Positions 1-12,455 of a stretch of 64,000 nucleotides of DNA are shown in pieces (positions within the stretch are counted from its first letter, which is position 1; each line of letters begins with the position of its first letter). The stretch comes from Ascidia mentula (Eukaryota; Chordata; Ascidiacea; Phlebobranchia; Ascidiidae), in contig OX387198.1 of NCBI GenBank assembly GCA_947561715.1, positions 17,112,001 to 17,176,000 on the forward strand, in the 5' to 3' direction. The position numbers and the translations under genes were made by a program. Under the pieces are notes generated by a model, which was not told the origin of the DNA, searched no databases, and saw nothing but the letters and a program-made list of their open reading frames with translations.

Positions 1-697
1 TTTGGTGTGATGCAACGTGGAGTATTCCAAGTGTTGTTGCAGGATAACCAGGGCAGTTCAGAACTGAAACTGTTGACAAAGTACTTCAAAGCCCAAGCCA
101 AGATGATCGGATAACTGACATTGGAGTGAAATATCACAAATGATTGCGCAAATGCGATTCCTGGAAAAAAACACACATCAATGTCACATACAAAATTGAA
201 TTCAAATTAGCTTGAAGCAAGACTTTGGCTGTTATTACAAGAAACAAGCAAGATATGCCGTTAGATTTCCCAATTTCCCAATAATTTTTACTGCGAGAAT
301 CGTTGAAAATTAATGACTCATATAATGTAACTTTGAAAAAAATTAAACCTTTAAACAATGGAACCATTTCCCAACTCCTGGCCAGTCCACGACGAAATTT
401 CTGTCCGATTGAAGTTTCCAGGATAACGATGGGAACAGCGAGCACGGAGGCAAAGATGAAATAAGGAATTAGGAAGGCACCTAAACAGAACAATTTCCAG
501 TAAATCAAATAAGGTTGATTAAAAATAAGTCCCACACCTCCTCCATTCTTAAAACAGAGATAAGGAAATCTCCAAATGTTCCCAAGGCCGACGCACATTC
601 CCACTACAGCAAAGAGGAAATCAAATTGTTTCTTCCATTTGGGTCGTTCATATTTTGGTGAATCTTCCAGCATTTTACTTTCAGCAAAATCAGACAT
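1..697 (-). CDS. SLC6-family Na+/Cl- symporter, N-terminal exons (partial)
   Basis: Plasma-membrane transporter of the neurotransmitter/amino-acid symporter family; only the 5' part is here. Coding exons: 697-538, 480-349 and 160-<1, all GT-AG with matching phases (phase 1 at both junctions). Exon 1 holds TM1 with the family signature GLGNIWRFPY followed by NGGG. Exon 2 holds TM2 (AFLIPYFIF, then LETSIGQ) and ends at PLFKG. Exon 3 holds TM3 (IILAWAL) and the start of extracellular loop 2 with ELPW and a CNNTWNT glycosylation segment. The ATG at 697 (MSDF) is preferred because the upstream in-frame triplet at 706 is TTG. The 57-nt intron between exons 1 and 2 is in frame and stop-free, so an unspliced reading looks open but adds 19 residues between TM1 and TM2. 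The substrate cannot be told from this part. Confidence 0.88.
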
Positions 698-2375
698 TTT
701 TTTCAATGTACTTGAACAACCAGAATAACTATCGGGGCTTGAAAGATCAGGAAAAACTCAAGCATACACATAATTTGCATTTTAGAACGTCAACGCGCGC
801 TGCAAAAGCAACGTCACTATTCATCAATACATGGGCGAAAACGAAATTTGGACTGCGCAAATCAAATAATTATTCTGTTTATCCAAGCTAGTAAGGATTA
901 AAAAAAAATACTATTTGTTACATCGGTTTTAGTAGTTCATCTCACGCATACGAAGACAGACAAAGTTGCGTGTTTTAAACGATTCCGATAAACTCGGAAA
1001 AAACGATAAACCTGACTTGTTACGAATCGTGATTTTATCACACACCGAAAACCGCGATAACAACCACTATCTGCCTTTTTCATTTTAATGCAACCAAAAC
1101 GCGCGTTGTCTGGAACGCACCACGCAATATAATACGAACTGCAAAAATTGCCATGATACTGTAAACAGTACAAGGGAAATGAAGTTGAAGCTGGCGGATG
1201 TCACTTCACATCCTGTTTTACTTACAACGGTAGTTTGTTCGCACGTTTTATTTCAATCACGCAGATTCACACACGATTGTATATACAACAAAGGAACAGT
1301 TTTACTTGCTTCGTTTAAGAGTACTTTATTATACACGGTGTACTGATCAGAAACTTGCAAGCGTCAGCGGCATTTAAAATTCTAAAAGTTTTGAAAAAAA
1401 TGTTCTTACTTCTTGGTTATTACATAAAAATTGTTAGTCCTGATCTTCACTTAAGCTGTTCTGTACATAAAGCACAAAGCTGCGAACCGTTTCACCGCAA
1501 TTTTCAACCTGCTCCTAACTAAGCCTTTCACTTTAATCGATTTTAATTCAGCTAATGTGTAAATTGGAAGACTGAAAAACTAAATTCCTACACGACAAAG
1601 CAAAAAAAGTGTTATTTCAACTATTGTTCAAGCTTTTAAAGGTTTTTGAACAAAAAATACACAAGCAAACAATTAGAAACATATAACTATCATAACCTTG
1701 ATTTAGATGCAGGTAATTCCAACATATGCATACGTACGCAAGCTCCACATAACTATCTATAAACTTAATCAGATCTTTTTCAACAATATCTGCCTATGAC
1801 TTTCTTATTTAGTTAAATAATAATTCGTGGTACACGCAGTCGGTATCACTGCATCTTTTGGTTGCGTCTAAAATAAATCGCCGGGAGCGTTAGACAAGCG
1901 AAAAAATGCTTGATAGGACTTGCTCTATCTTCTTTTTAAGAAGACTATTCTTTTATCTCCACTGCTCTTGAATCCTCCAGTGGAAACGTGAATTCTTTGA
2001 ATAGTTGTGTAAGTAAAGCCGTATTGGGTATTTCGGTAATGTCATTGCTGCGTGGAAGCGTTTAAAATCATTTATACTATACGATGACAACCATGCACAC
2101 AAACGCAGAAGGTCAGAGAACAAAGAAACAAAATAAAATCAGTGGTGAGCTACTTAGCTATTATAGTAATTGCCACTAAATTACAGCAACACGAATTTCT
2201 GATAGCTGTAAAAATCTAACATGACGTAAATTGCCAATGGAAACGCTTTGACTCTGGATAAATGCTTTTTTTTCCTGACGATAATGTGACAGCATGATAT
2301 ACCTTACGTTGGCTGATTACGGTCGTAGAGATTGCCTGCGTAATGGTGAAGATTCCCTGGCCAGGGCACTAGTGT
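698..2375. other. Intergenic, upstream of the SLC6 gene
   Basis: No reading frame with family motifs or splice structure was recognised. It presumably contains the 5' UTR and promoter of the minus-strand SLC6 gene near its left end, but I see no specific element I can support. Confidence 0.4.
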
Positions 2376-2383
2376 ATCTTGAC

Positions 2384-3095
2384 TAGGGATGTGCCAAGGC
2401 GAACCCGAACCCGAATAGTTTCGCCGAATATCAGCACAGATTTCATATTCGTACGAACCCGAATATTGCGCAAGATTCGTATGCGAATATTTAGGCATAA
2501 TATGATAGAATATTTTAAGCATAATATGATTGTGTGATACAACCGCCAAAGTTTTTGTCTTTTTCGCCTGACCGATAACGGTAGCACACTGTTTATAACG
2601 CCACGGGAACTGGTGTAGTCGTTTTTGCTATCGGTTTATCACCACGATTGAACAAAACATGACGAAAATAGCGTTTCGCTTGTCGCAAAATCCCAGTGGT
2701 CTTCTGGGCGCTGCTCGTGGCACGGGTTTTCGTCACTAAAATACAGAAGCGCATTTGAAAACAAAACAACGGAAGTCCTGTGTTATTCAACATTATATTT
2801 TGTCAATCATGACATAACGGCTTTATTACGTTATGTCAAGTCAAAGTATCTTTTTTCTCAAACACTAGCGGTAGCAGCCATTGTTCGTCTGAGGAACTCG
2901 ATTGTTGGTTTCCAAAAGTTTATTAAACTTTGCAGAAATAAACTGTATGCAATTTATTTATCATATGATAGCAAAACAATAGTTGATGAAGCAACATACT
3001 TTCGCACGTGATGCAAACGACCAACTATTATTGACGTCACATATACATACGAATATATTCGGATTCGCACGAACCCGAATCTTTTTCAATTCCTA
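2384..3095. mobile_element. hAT-like non-autonomous DNA transposon
   Basis: Begins TAGGGATGTGCC, a typical hAT terminus, and ends in the imperfect inverse TTCCTA. The subterminal regions share inverted CGAACCCGAAT-type repeats at about 2400-2490 and 3050-3085. It is flanked by 8-bp near-identical duplications, ATCTTGAC at 2376-2383 and GTCTTGAC at 3096-3103 (7 of 8 match), which is the hAT target-site length. About 710 bp long with no transposase recognised inside, so non-autonomous. Confidence 0.65.
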
Positions 3096-3124
3096 GTCTT
3101 GACCACAATATACCCCGTGAACCG

Positions 3125-3240
3125 CTTAGATTGATTTTACAGATCTTGCACCGACTTTTTGGCTTTGACCCAGTTTAGCTACAATGGTTTGGCTGCGATG
3201 CCAGTGATCCTAATGATCGGTTGCAATATATATTCTACTG
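3125..3240 (+). repeat. SINE body fragment
   Basis: Shares a recognisable body with the SINEs at 30690 and 56508: a TTGATTTT-CAGATCT segment, then CCGACT, then a CTGATCC/GCAATG...GGCTGC-like tail. The tRNA-like head is not visible here; it may have been displaced by the hAT insertion just upstream. An old, degraded copy. Confidence 0.4.
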
Positions 3241-4499
3241 AACATTCTTTGCCTGCACATACACATACACACAAACACATATCAGGGTTGATGTTTATTT
3301 GATCAAAACTTTTATTTTGAAGCATGTTTCAAGTTTGCTTTTCGCCATCCAAACTTGAAATCAATTCATCCAGATCTTTATTGTTTGTGTCAGAGCCTAC
3401 AAGAATAAAAATTTTCGAATCCATTTGACAATCGACAGATTTAAAACCGTAATTACCTGTTTGCAGGCTTTTTTCATCTTTGCCAAAGAAACATCGACGA
3501 CGCCTCACAGGACGAATTCTGTGACACATTCATAGAAATCAAATTTTACACATTTATAGAAATCAAATTTTTAATGATGCGGGCATTAACTTCCTCAAAA
3601 ACTGTTACGGTCTTTGCAACCGCAACTTTTTAACAATTTTATAAAGTTCGATTTTTGTGATAAAGAAAGGAATAACCTGTGAGAATATTATGGCTGAGCG
3701 TGCAATACAGCTATATTTTTACACTTTTACCCTCGGAAAATGTATGAGTCGTGAGTCTGTACACCCACCTATACAAACGTCTCCACCAAGCCTCAGTGTG
3801 TTGCACACAGATCATAGACACGCATAGAAGCAATAATAACGTAGTTGTCTTCATCTGTGACGCTGACTATCAAAACACGAGAATAGTTTGGAAATATTTA
3901 TTTGCTGAAAAACATATCGTGTTTACTGTTAAGTTTTCTTTGCCATCGTCACTTAGGTTTAATTCTAACTGGCTAGTGCTTTAAACGATTCACCGAAATA
4001 CTCTTGGTTGGTTAATGCATTTAAAAAATGACAAAATGTTAACTTGCTGAGAATAACACAGCGGCAACAGTGGAGACCACATTATAGACATAACTTAGAC
4101 GTCATGTGCTTTGCTATTATTTGTGCATGTCAACTACATATTGAAACCTGGCCTGACTGCATACGATTTTTTCCAGGAGCACACCACACTTAAAGGCCTA
4201 AACGTAGTATTAGGATATGACACATGTGGGAAGCGCAGGTTTAAATAGAAATTAAGACGAATAAAGAACATTAGTGTACCCTTATTTAAATACAAAATCT
4301 AAATATACTTACGCGTATATCCGTTAACTGTTTGTTCAGCGTTTCCGCAAAAAGCTCTAGTCGAAACTTCACAAACTGCATGGTGTGCTATCTGTGCATG
4401 TGACAATTACGATTAAGTTATAGTCTTGTTCTTAGTTAGTAACTCATAGTTGTTATATTGTCACGACAATCGCCGTGTATTTGAAATAAAGTATTTCCA
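3241..4499. other. Intergenic, nothing recognised
   Basis: AT-rich sequence with only short chance open frames. No motif, repeat pair or RNA fold that I can support. Confidence 0.4.
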
Positions 4500-4625
4500 C
4501 TAGAAATCGTTTTTAGGGAAACAGCATCCCCTAGGTTACTTTATAACACTCAACTAGGTGGTACGGGACGAAATTGTTTTACATCCAAGTAGTACGCAAC
4601 CACAAAAAGGTTGGGAATCACAGCT
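4500..4625 (-). repeat. Relic of a hAT-type MITE
   Basis: Reverse-complement match to the MITE at 41441-41676: the terminal segment GATTCCCAACCTTTTTGTGG, then GTAAAACAATTTCG, a GTACCACC segment and AGCATCCCCTAGGTTAC. The distal half is not recognisable, so this is a truncated copy. Confidence 0.5.
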
Positions 4626-4629
4626 ATAT

Positions 4630-5640
4630 GCGCTTGACATGTTTACTATACTGCAAGATACACTAGGACTCCTTTTAGGTTACAAAAATGCTGTTATGGT
4701 TGGAAAAAAGACTGACCCATAATGCGAACGACGTGATTATACCAGTTGGAGAACCGCAAGGTGGAATTAAGAAATGGCTTGAATTTTACACTAAGTATAC
4801 AATGTGGTATTACATCTAGCCTATAATTGTTTGATTAGTTTGTACTGTTGATATAATTTAATTGTCAGCCGCTTAATGGGGCATTTCAAAAGCAGTCTTT
4901 GCCATGCAGCTAAACGCTGAATTTGGCAGGTCGTTTTGGTGGCAATGCACTTAAATGCAATGCAAAATTTGTGTTCTCCAAATGGCAGCATAAACTGAAA
5001 GTTGAGGTGCAGTTGTCCATACCTACATACTTCTTGTCGGATACAACATGTGGATTGCGAAACCTTCAACGAAATTTCCACAGTATGCTTCGAGTGAGGT
5101 AACAACATAGAAATTTAGGTGGGCGTTGAAAAGGTTGCAGCGAAGGCGTTTTGAAACGTCTGGCATTACAGCATAAAAAATAATAAAATACAACAAATTG
5201 TTTGCTTGCAGCGAATTACCCTCCCAAATACATTACTGCATATAACGTCTGAAACATGGTGGTAGACAAATGTGGTTTCTTTATAGTGATAAGTTTGATG
5301 AGATTTTGGTCGACAGAGATACCTTGCGCCGTAAATGTTTGTATAAAGCATAGAGCTTGTTGTAATCATGAAAAGTTACCTAATATTGCAAATATTTGAT
5401 TGAATCGCTTTATCGCCAATGGGCATTTCTCCCGCATGCCCGATGCGGGATGTGGGTAACATAACAGGTCAATATAAAAAAGGCTACCACCCAACCATGC
5501 TTTTCATCACGTCCTTTTAATCAACATGTTATCCGAGGTTCTGATTTGGCGCATTTCTTTTTTTTGCTTGTGATTGAAAAAACGAAAACAATCAAACACC
5601 AGAGAAGATTGGTGGAAAATCATTAAAGCTTAGTCAACAG
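4630..5640. other. Intergenic, nothing recognised
   Basis: Short open frames only, none with a recognisable family motif or a conserved counterpart elsewhere in the window. Confidence 0.35.
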
Positions 5641-5646
5641 AGCTTT

Positions 5647-5745
5647 TTTTACTCTACCGGGATTTGAACCCAGGATATCTTAGGCACGCTTATTGCATTG
5701 CACTGACAACAGAGAAACACTTTGCTGCCACCACGCACCAGTGGC
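5647..5745 (-). repeat. tRNA-like (SINE or tRNA pseudogene) segment
   Basis: On the minus strand there is a clean pol III B box (GGGTTCAAATCC) inside a foldable T arm (CTGGG/CCCGG). About 50 nt upstream is an A-box-like TGGCAGCAAAGTG, and a T-run follows on the 3' side. The acceptor ends do not pair, so this is not a functional tRNA gene; a tRNA-derived SINE head is the likeliest reading. Confidence 0.4.
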
Positions 5746-6191
5746 AAAATAATTGACATGACTTCTATTGACAAATTTGTTCGTATTCAAACCACACTGA
5801 AGTTTGATTTTGGTGTTTCGTTATAAGCTGAAAATTCTTTTCTAGAGTGAATATGCCGTTAACCAAAAGGATATAAAAGTCTCCACCGGCCTTGAATATG
5901 GCATTCACTAATTCATTTTGGCTACTTCTTTTTCTCCATTTTACCAGGTGAACCCAAAATGTCGGCATATAGTGGCAGAAGAGTACGAAACCCCAAGCAT
6001 GCAAATTTAACATAGCAATAAGCATGATTCTAATATTGATAGGAGATCTGTTTCTTTTATATTGAAAAATAAGCACAAATCTTAGAGATAGACGCGGTAT
6101 GGTAACCCTGCTAAATGTGTTTCGTGGCGTCTAATTAGAGAACCTCTGAGTTACGTAGTCAGGGCATGTAACAGAACACACTATTTTGACA

Positions 6192-7097
6192 TTTTTTTTA
6201 CATTTCTAGTTTTGAAATACTGATTCAAACACTAGAAGGGCAACCCTAGTTTAGTGGGAGGCCAACAAATACTAGACACGAGAAATTATAATGCTGAATT
6301 ATAATGTACTTTTTTCCAACCTTCAAAGTACTAGATTCGTCTTAATGACGTCACAAGCAAAGAAGTGTTTCTCATTGTCATCCTACCATTCAAGAACGTT
6401 TCACGCTGGTCACAGCACACGCTACTACGGCAAACCAAAACCCATTTGGCCAATGTTGCAGTTCTGTTGGTAACAATCGTTGGTCTACGCACTGTGTTGT
6501 TGGTGATATCGCAGTTGTTTTCTGGATTCAGCTGGTTAAAAATTATGTAACCAAACATAATGAAACAGAAAACAAAAATGAGTTTAGTTAGCAGGATTTG
6601 AATGCCAGAAATTTTCTTATATTTGACAGATGGGCCAATGGTATTAGAATATCAAACTGACATGGACAGTTTACACTAACCAGTTTATAAATAACCTATT
6701 TACAATAATTAACACTTGAAACTTGCAACCAAAATATAGAACATATACTGAAACTGAATCAAACTGGCGTACGAACACCATTCATAAGCGTCACTTACTA
6801 TAACCCATGGTACTAAACCAATGATTGAATTGTTTATTAAAAACACGATGGTATGATACACATGGTATACTGATTTACTTCAACGATGAATTTTTTAAGT
6901 TTCAGTACAAAGTTAAAACGACACAAAAACTTAAACAGAAATAGGACAAACACAATATCACAAAAGCATACACATACTACTACAGTGATATTAAAAAGCA
7001 CAAATTATGATATGCGATGTTGCATAAAAATACCAGTAATTAATTAAGTGCTGGGGTGTTAAACAAAAAGTGATTTCAAATGAAAAAAAAATTTCAA
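6192..7097. repeat. Duplicated 3' flank of STAND gene copy 1
   Basis: Collinear, close match to 16384-17349, the 3' flank of STAND copy 2, showing that the duplication unit extends about 0.9 kb beyond the gene. Copy 2 carries a short extra segment near 16427-16455 (CCGGACCATGTCGACGATGT region) absent here. Copy 3 (26572) does not share this flank. Confidence 0.8.
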
Positions 7098-10000
7098 TTA
7101 AATATTTTGCAGACTTTGTAAATCTTGAAGAACAGTTCTGAGGCAATTCTTTAAATGGGGGCTAATATCATCCTTTGAACTGAGTGCAATTCTACACTGT
7201 TGTACAGCTCTTTCCTTCTCCCCCAACAGTCTTCCTGCTACCACACACCTTGCAAAGTTATACACGACCCATGAGTATGTATTATTGAGAGATGTTGAAG
7301 TATTTCCAATAGACAAAAACTTCTTGAACATATCCAGACCAGATTGGTAGTTACCACAAGCACAGTGGAATTTGCCACAATAGACAACACTAAACCTTGA
7401 AATAGACCATTTTTCAATATTCTGTTCAGCTAGAGTGGAAAGTTGTTGGCAATAATCCATTCCCTGAACCTTTTCCTCTGCATTTTGGCGAAGCTTAATC
7501 AGTTTTGCATAAACTCTAACAAGATCTCTTATCACAAGTATTTGCAGATGAATGCTACCCTTTGCCTCCTGCAAAAGACCATTTTCATACAAATCTGTTT
7601 TCAAAACATTTGTGCGGTCTCCCAAAACCTCCTGGCATTTGTTTTTTGCTTGTTCAAGTATATCAAGACGGTCACTCTCAATATTTTTTTGTTTCTGGGA
7701 TTTGAGAAAAATTGGAATGATTCCTCCCCTAATTGAAAGATGCTCAACAAGAAGCCCGACACCATGAGTTTGTCGGCAATGGAATGCAATGGCATGTGAC
7801 AGTGAAGAATACCATTCATAAGCGACATGGCTTGCATGCTGGGGCATATCATTGTAAAGAAAGATACGACTTTTGCTGTGCAAAACATTTGAAAGTCTTT
7901 CAGCAAAAAATACACTCTGCTGCCTTTGTTCTGGAAGAAATACTCCACTTTCCCTCAAAAGATTCATCAGTTTCAAGTCCAGTGTAGAAGAACCACCCAA
8001 CCCTTTTTTAAATTCTGTAAACTTTTGCTTATTTTCTGATTTTCTTTCCAGAAACTTGAGTTCTTCACCATTCCTAAGCTGGGAAACAGCTATCTGGTAA
8101 TCAGTAACAAACCCTTGTTCGAGTTTATTTCCTGCTGTGTTGCAAAACTTTACTACTTTCTTTGCAACGTCGTCAACTGCTTCTTCCCCAGGTACAAGAA
8201 GATTTCTATTACCAGAATCAACCTCAGCTAAATCTGTCACAATATCCCAAATAATGTCCTTCGCCATTGTAAGGTAATTTTCACACTGCAAATTGTAACT
8301 TGGTTTTCGAATCAAAATATTACCAAGAACTTCATACAAATGTGATGCAATCATTTTTGACAGGTTGTCACATGAAGAACTAACAAATGGCTTTGCTCTC
8401 ATCAAAAGAGTTTCCAAATGCATGGAAGCAGCAAGCATGTTTTTAATTATTACATTCTTGCGCAAATCTTTGGTCATGACACCTGCCAAGACATGGAGCG
8501 TTTTAACCAATGTTCTTTCATGAAAATCACTTTTCTGAGACACAATTACTCGAAATGCATGCAGAACAACCTCATGAAAATCAACATATTCACCATCACT
8601 AGAAACTGAGCACAACTGGTAATCGCACATTGTGGTAATGAACTGACCGGCATCTGTCTTGTTTCGCAATCTCACATTTTTAACCTTTTCCTCTCGTAGA
8701 CTTTGGCAGAAATGCTCTATAATAAACTTGGGCATTTGACCATAATGAAGAAACGATAAACAACACAAAATATTCCATAGTAACTTGGTACTTTTATCTG
8801 CGTCTTCACTTGGACGGAAAGGTAGCGTGATAGCCTGAAAAATGTGAGTGGCTTGATCTCCATATTCAGATATAGTTTCTTCCCCTAATTCAAATGATTC
8901 ATTTTGATCATCTTCAATCCACTCCAAGTATTCCTGGTAATTAAGCATTGATTTTTCGCAGAAACCTTTAGCTGAGCGCAAACCAAGAGGATTTCCACTG
9001 AACCTCTTGTATATTTTTTCAGCAGCATCACCTTCATCATCAGTGACTACTTCTCTGTTCAACAGATATGCCACCCCTTCCTCCTTGGTAAAACCAGGCA
9101 CTGATACTTTATGGTAATTATTTAAATTTTTTGATTCTTCCTTACTGAAAAGTACAGATCGGACTCTGGTAGCCAAGTAAACGTGGATTACTGATGACTG
9201 GGTGGAATTGATTTTCCTCAGAAAGTCACACATCAATTTTTTACTGTGTATTGGTACATCCTCAATCACAATTAAAATTGGGATTTTGGATTCTTCCAAA
9301 GCTACAACTAAAGGAGCAGCAATGTCACTGTCTAGACTTTTTATTACCTCCTCATGTGGACAACTGAAAGAAAGAAGAAATTGTTTCTGCATTGTTTCAA
9401 CCAATTCCTTCAGTTTTTCTTTCAGGTCATGCATGTTGTCTCCACATTCAATATGCCATTTAACAAAATGGGGGCTTTCTCTTTGTAAATTAAATGGAAA
9501 TTCAGTTGCTAATTTTCGAACTATTTGTGACTTTCCAGTTCCTGGGTAACCATGACAATGAAGAATCAACCTTTCACGCTGTTCACATTTGTCCAAAGTT
9601 TCTATGTAAGTTGCAGTTTTTTCGAAATGTGATACAGGTTGTCTTGCAGTATCAATAGATGATGGTATCTTTTCTGGAGTGGAGCTTGCATCTACCATTG
9701 AATGGTCACATGTTCAGTTAAGTATTAAATTACTAACTTTTAATGTATTTGGTTGTTTGCAAGTAGGATACATGATATTACAAATATATGTAGTTTAGTT
9801 TTAAATATCTATTTGATATTACTTATGTTTTGAATGTACAGAAATAAAGAGGGAATATCAAAGTCTTGATTTGTGTAAAGGAAATATGTACCTGCTGATT
9901 GATACACCTCACACCCAATGTATATTTTTTCTACTTTTCCAACAGTAACACTTGGGTTTTCTACAAAAAAACATGTTTCTTTTCAAAACCAAAGTTAAAA

Positions 10001-10150
10001 CATTATGAAATGTTCGGTGTGGCTACATATTATTGTAACATTGCAAAACAAATATATATGAGGCTAGTGTTTATTGATATTAATCTCCAAACAAGTTGTT
10101 GTTTTACCAAGATGTAAACAATTCTTCTTACCATTCCTCTGAGAATCCAT
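7098..10150 (-). CDS. STAND/NB-ARC-like NTPase, copy 1
   Basis: Predicted intracellular signalling ATPase of the STAND class. Model: exons 10150-10132, 9960-9892 and 9691-7098 give 893 residues. A start at the ATG at 9698 gives an 866-residue alternative, but that ATG lies across the conserved splice acceptor ATGGTAG|AT. Numbered on the 893-residue model: Walker A GYPGTGKS at about 77-84; Walker B ILIVIEDV at about 168-175; an ATR segment (RNBS-B-like) near 203; GNPLGL (GLPL-like) at about 262-267; FHEVV (MHD-like) near 401. The remaining C-terminal half is helical and looks repeat-like, but I could not assign TPRs residue by residue. No transmembrane segment or recognised N-terminal effector domain. 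The large exon has no internal stop. The specific function is unknown. Confidence 0.82.
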
Positions 10151-10508
10151 TTGTGAATTGACCTCTAACACTTCATCAAGCAACAAACCACTGGCACTGA
10201 ATATATGTAACAAGCAATTCTGTAAGTAACACACCATAACTAATTGGAAATCAAGTAGAGCGACGTAAGATGTAACCACACAGTTAGTTTCTCTATTGAA
10301 CTGCCTTCACATGTTTTTAGATGTTTACATTAAAGCAGCCAGTGTATGATAAAAAAAAAACTCATTTTTGAAAGCCAACTAACTCTATAGAAGTGTTGAG
10401 TCATTGGAATAAAATTTTCAAAATTACAATATTAGAAGAGTTTTCTATAGTAAATAATGCAACTCTCAAAGATTCCTATGTTACATAGGCTTGTATGTAG
10501 ATCAAGTT
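10151..10508. other. 5' flank of STAND copy 1
   Basis: Duplicated with 20408-20755 upstream of copy 2, so the promoter was copied with the gene. I could not identify a TATA box or other element with confidence. Confidence 0.4.
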
Positions 10509-11168
10509 TACCAGAGGGATGTTAGTTGACAAAAAACAAATCGCCAGTTAACAAAACTTCGAACGCGGGTTACTGGGCCGCCCTACAAGGTAGCAGCATG
10601 ATTTTTTTACAAGTGAAAGTTCATAGGCTGACCTTTCTTTCTTTAACGAACTTGCAACCCGGTTAGTACGAATAGTTATCGGCCTAATTATGCAGCGAAC
10701 CACTCTTGGACCTTGTTTACAATGGGGGGTATGCGTTTAGGTGTAATCGCTGTGGTTTTAGACAAGTTAAATATTTCCGGAAAGCTTGATTTATGTTCTT
10801 TCATTTGGTTGTAATTGAAAGTGGGATCATAACTATGAAAAAAGTTACTAAAGAAAAAGCGATATTTTTTCATGTTTTCGAAACATATATCAATATTTCT
10901 GCACTTTTCCAATCGAATTTTTTAAATATTTTAATATCCTTTGAAAAGGGCGAATCTCTTTTTCGCAACTTATGACATAATACGCATATAACATTTATAA
11001 CCGATTATGAATATGTTTTTTTTGATAATTTTGCTATTGTTAGAAAGGTCAGCCTGTCAACCTTCACGTGAAAAAAAATCATGCCGCTACCTCGTAGGCG
11101 GCCGAGTAACCCGCGTTCAAAGTTTTGTTAACTGGCGATTGTTTTTGTTAACTAACATCCCTCTGGTA
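10509..11168. mobile_element. Foldback/MITE element with long terminal inverted repeats
   Basis: The left arm starts TACCAGAGGGATGTTAGTT and runs through GCCAGTTAACAAAAC, CGCGGGTTACT, GGTAGC and CATGATTTTTTT to GGCTGACCTTTCT. The right arm is its reverse complement, ending AACATCCCTCTGGTA. The arms are roughly 130 bp each around an AT-rich core. Related single arms occur at 11225-11300, 20750-20840 and 23405-23480. No convincing target-site duplication was found. Confidence 0.6.
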
Positions 11169-12455
11169 TCCAGTTTGGCGAAAACTTTGTAACTCGATGT
11201 GTAAAAAGTATTTTCCCCAGAGAAAACGCCAGTTAACAAAACTTTGAACGCGAGTTACTTAGCCAACTTACAAGGTAGTTGCATGTTTTTTAACACAAAA
11301 TTATGAAAAAAAAAACTTGATCGGCGGCCTGAAATTTTTAGAGCATAGCATTCTAGGCGCTTAATCTCTTGACAAGATATCAAAATATTTGGAAAATTCG
11401 ATGAGGAAAGTGCAAAATGAAAAAATATCGATTTTCTTCGAAAACTATATTTTTATCGTTATGTTCCCCACTTTCAATTTATAACCAAACGAAAGCACGT
11501 AAATCAAGCTTTCTAAAATTATTTTGACGAAAAACATAAAAACCTGACCAAAAACACAGAAGTCCACCGAGGACCCAACGGAATACAGTTAAGCGCATGT
11601 ACCCCCATTATAAACACGGTTTGGAGGTGGACAAGCATTTATACTTAATAAATGTTCGTAAATGGTCGCCAGCTGTTCTTTTGAAAAAAAAAATCTTATA
11701 CCACCCTACTATCGATTGAAGTCAAACTTTACCTTCCTCAGCCGAGGACCCTATTTTTATTCGTCCATCAACGTAATAATGCAGTAATTCGAGAGAGGTT
11801 TCGCTTGGGTTAATTCGGGGTGTTCCAGATTACAAATTACTGGTTAAGTTCCGCGGTTTGGGTTTCTTTAGTTTAGAAATTACTGGTTGAGGTTCATCAG
11901 CTCCGGTTAACAAACATAAACCGGTTTATTAAGGGTTTGGGTTAAGTCCCAGTTCGACTTCAATTGGTTCGAAGATATAGGTTATCCATGGGTGTTACAT
12001 CTCGCCACTGCTGAATGTTTTCAATGTTGTGTTGTAACTATTCTTACAATCACTTGCTAGGTATTGACGGAAATTGCAACACATTGTATCATAGTTAGGC
12101 ACAGGACAATATTAAAGACGGAAACAAAGATAATTACTGCGATTAAGTGACAAAGAATTACAACGCAACGAGATGTATTTAGAAGGCGTCAGGATGAGTG
12201 CGACAATTTACAAACAGTTGCCGAATTACAGCTAAAAGTCAGAGTAAAATTGGGTTGTTTTTAAGCTTGTTTCAGAAATTCCTTGTTTGGGCGGTTTTGG
12301 GCTAGTTTTGACTGGGCGTTGGGCTTTTTTATAAAATTTTTCTTCGCAACACTGTCAGAAAGCGATTTAAAGACCAAAAAATTTTGAATTGTTGAAGTCG
12401 AATTCCGCAAAGTGGTGAAACTAATCCAATTGCCTAATCTAAATATATAGGCTAT
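11169..12455. repeat. Duplicated spacer block A (copy in spacer 1)
   Basis: Collinear with 23403-24714. The shared series includes the CCTCAGCCGAGGACCC segment, the repeated GGTTTGGGTTT/ACTGGTT run and the AATATATAGGCTAT end. No gene recognised. Its left part also provides the empty site for the LTR element found in spacer 2. Confidence 0.75.

Noticed and set aside
5765..6076. 103-codon minus-strand open frame
   Set aside because: Begins at GTG, has no recognised motif, no splice context and no paralogue; the hydrophobic look is not enough.
6291..6558. Overlapping small open frames repeated at 16572-16823
   Set aside because: They recur only because the non-coding 3' flank is duplicated, and their reading frames are not conserved in length.
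9696..9698. ATG at the beginning of the STAND copy 1 large exon as the translation start
   Set aside because: It overlaps the conserved acceptor ATGGTAG|AT, and two upstream exons with matching phase exist in all three copies. Kept only as an alternative.
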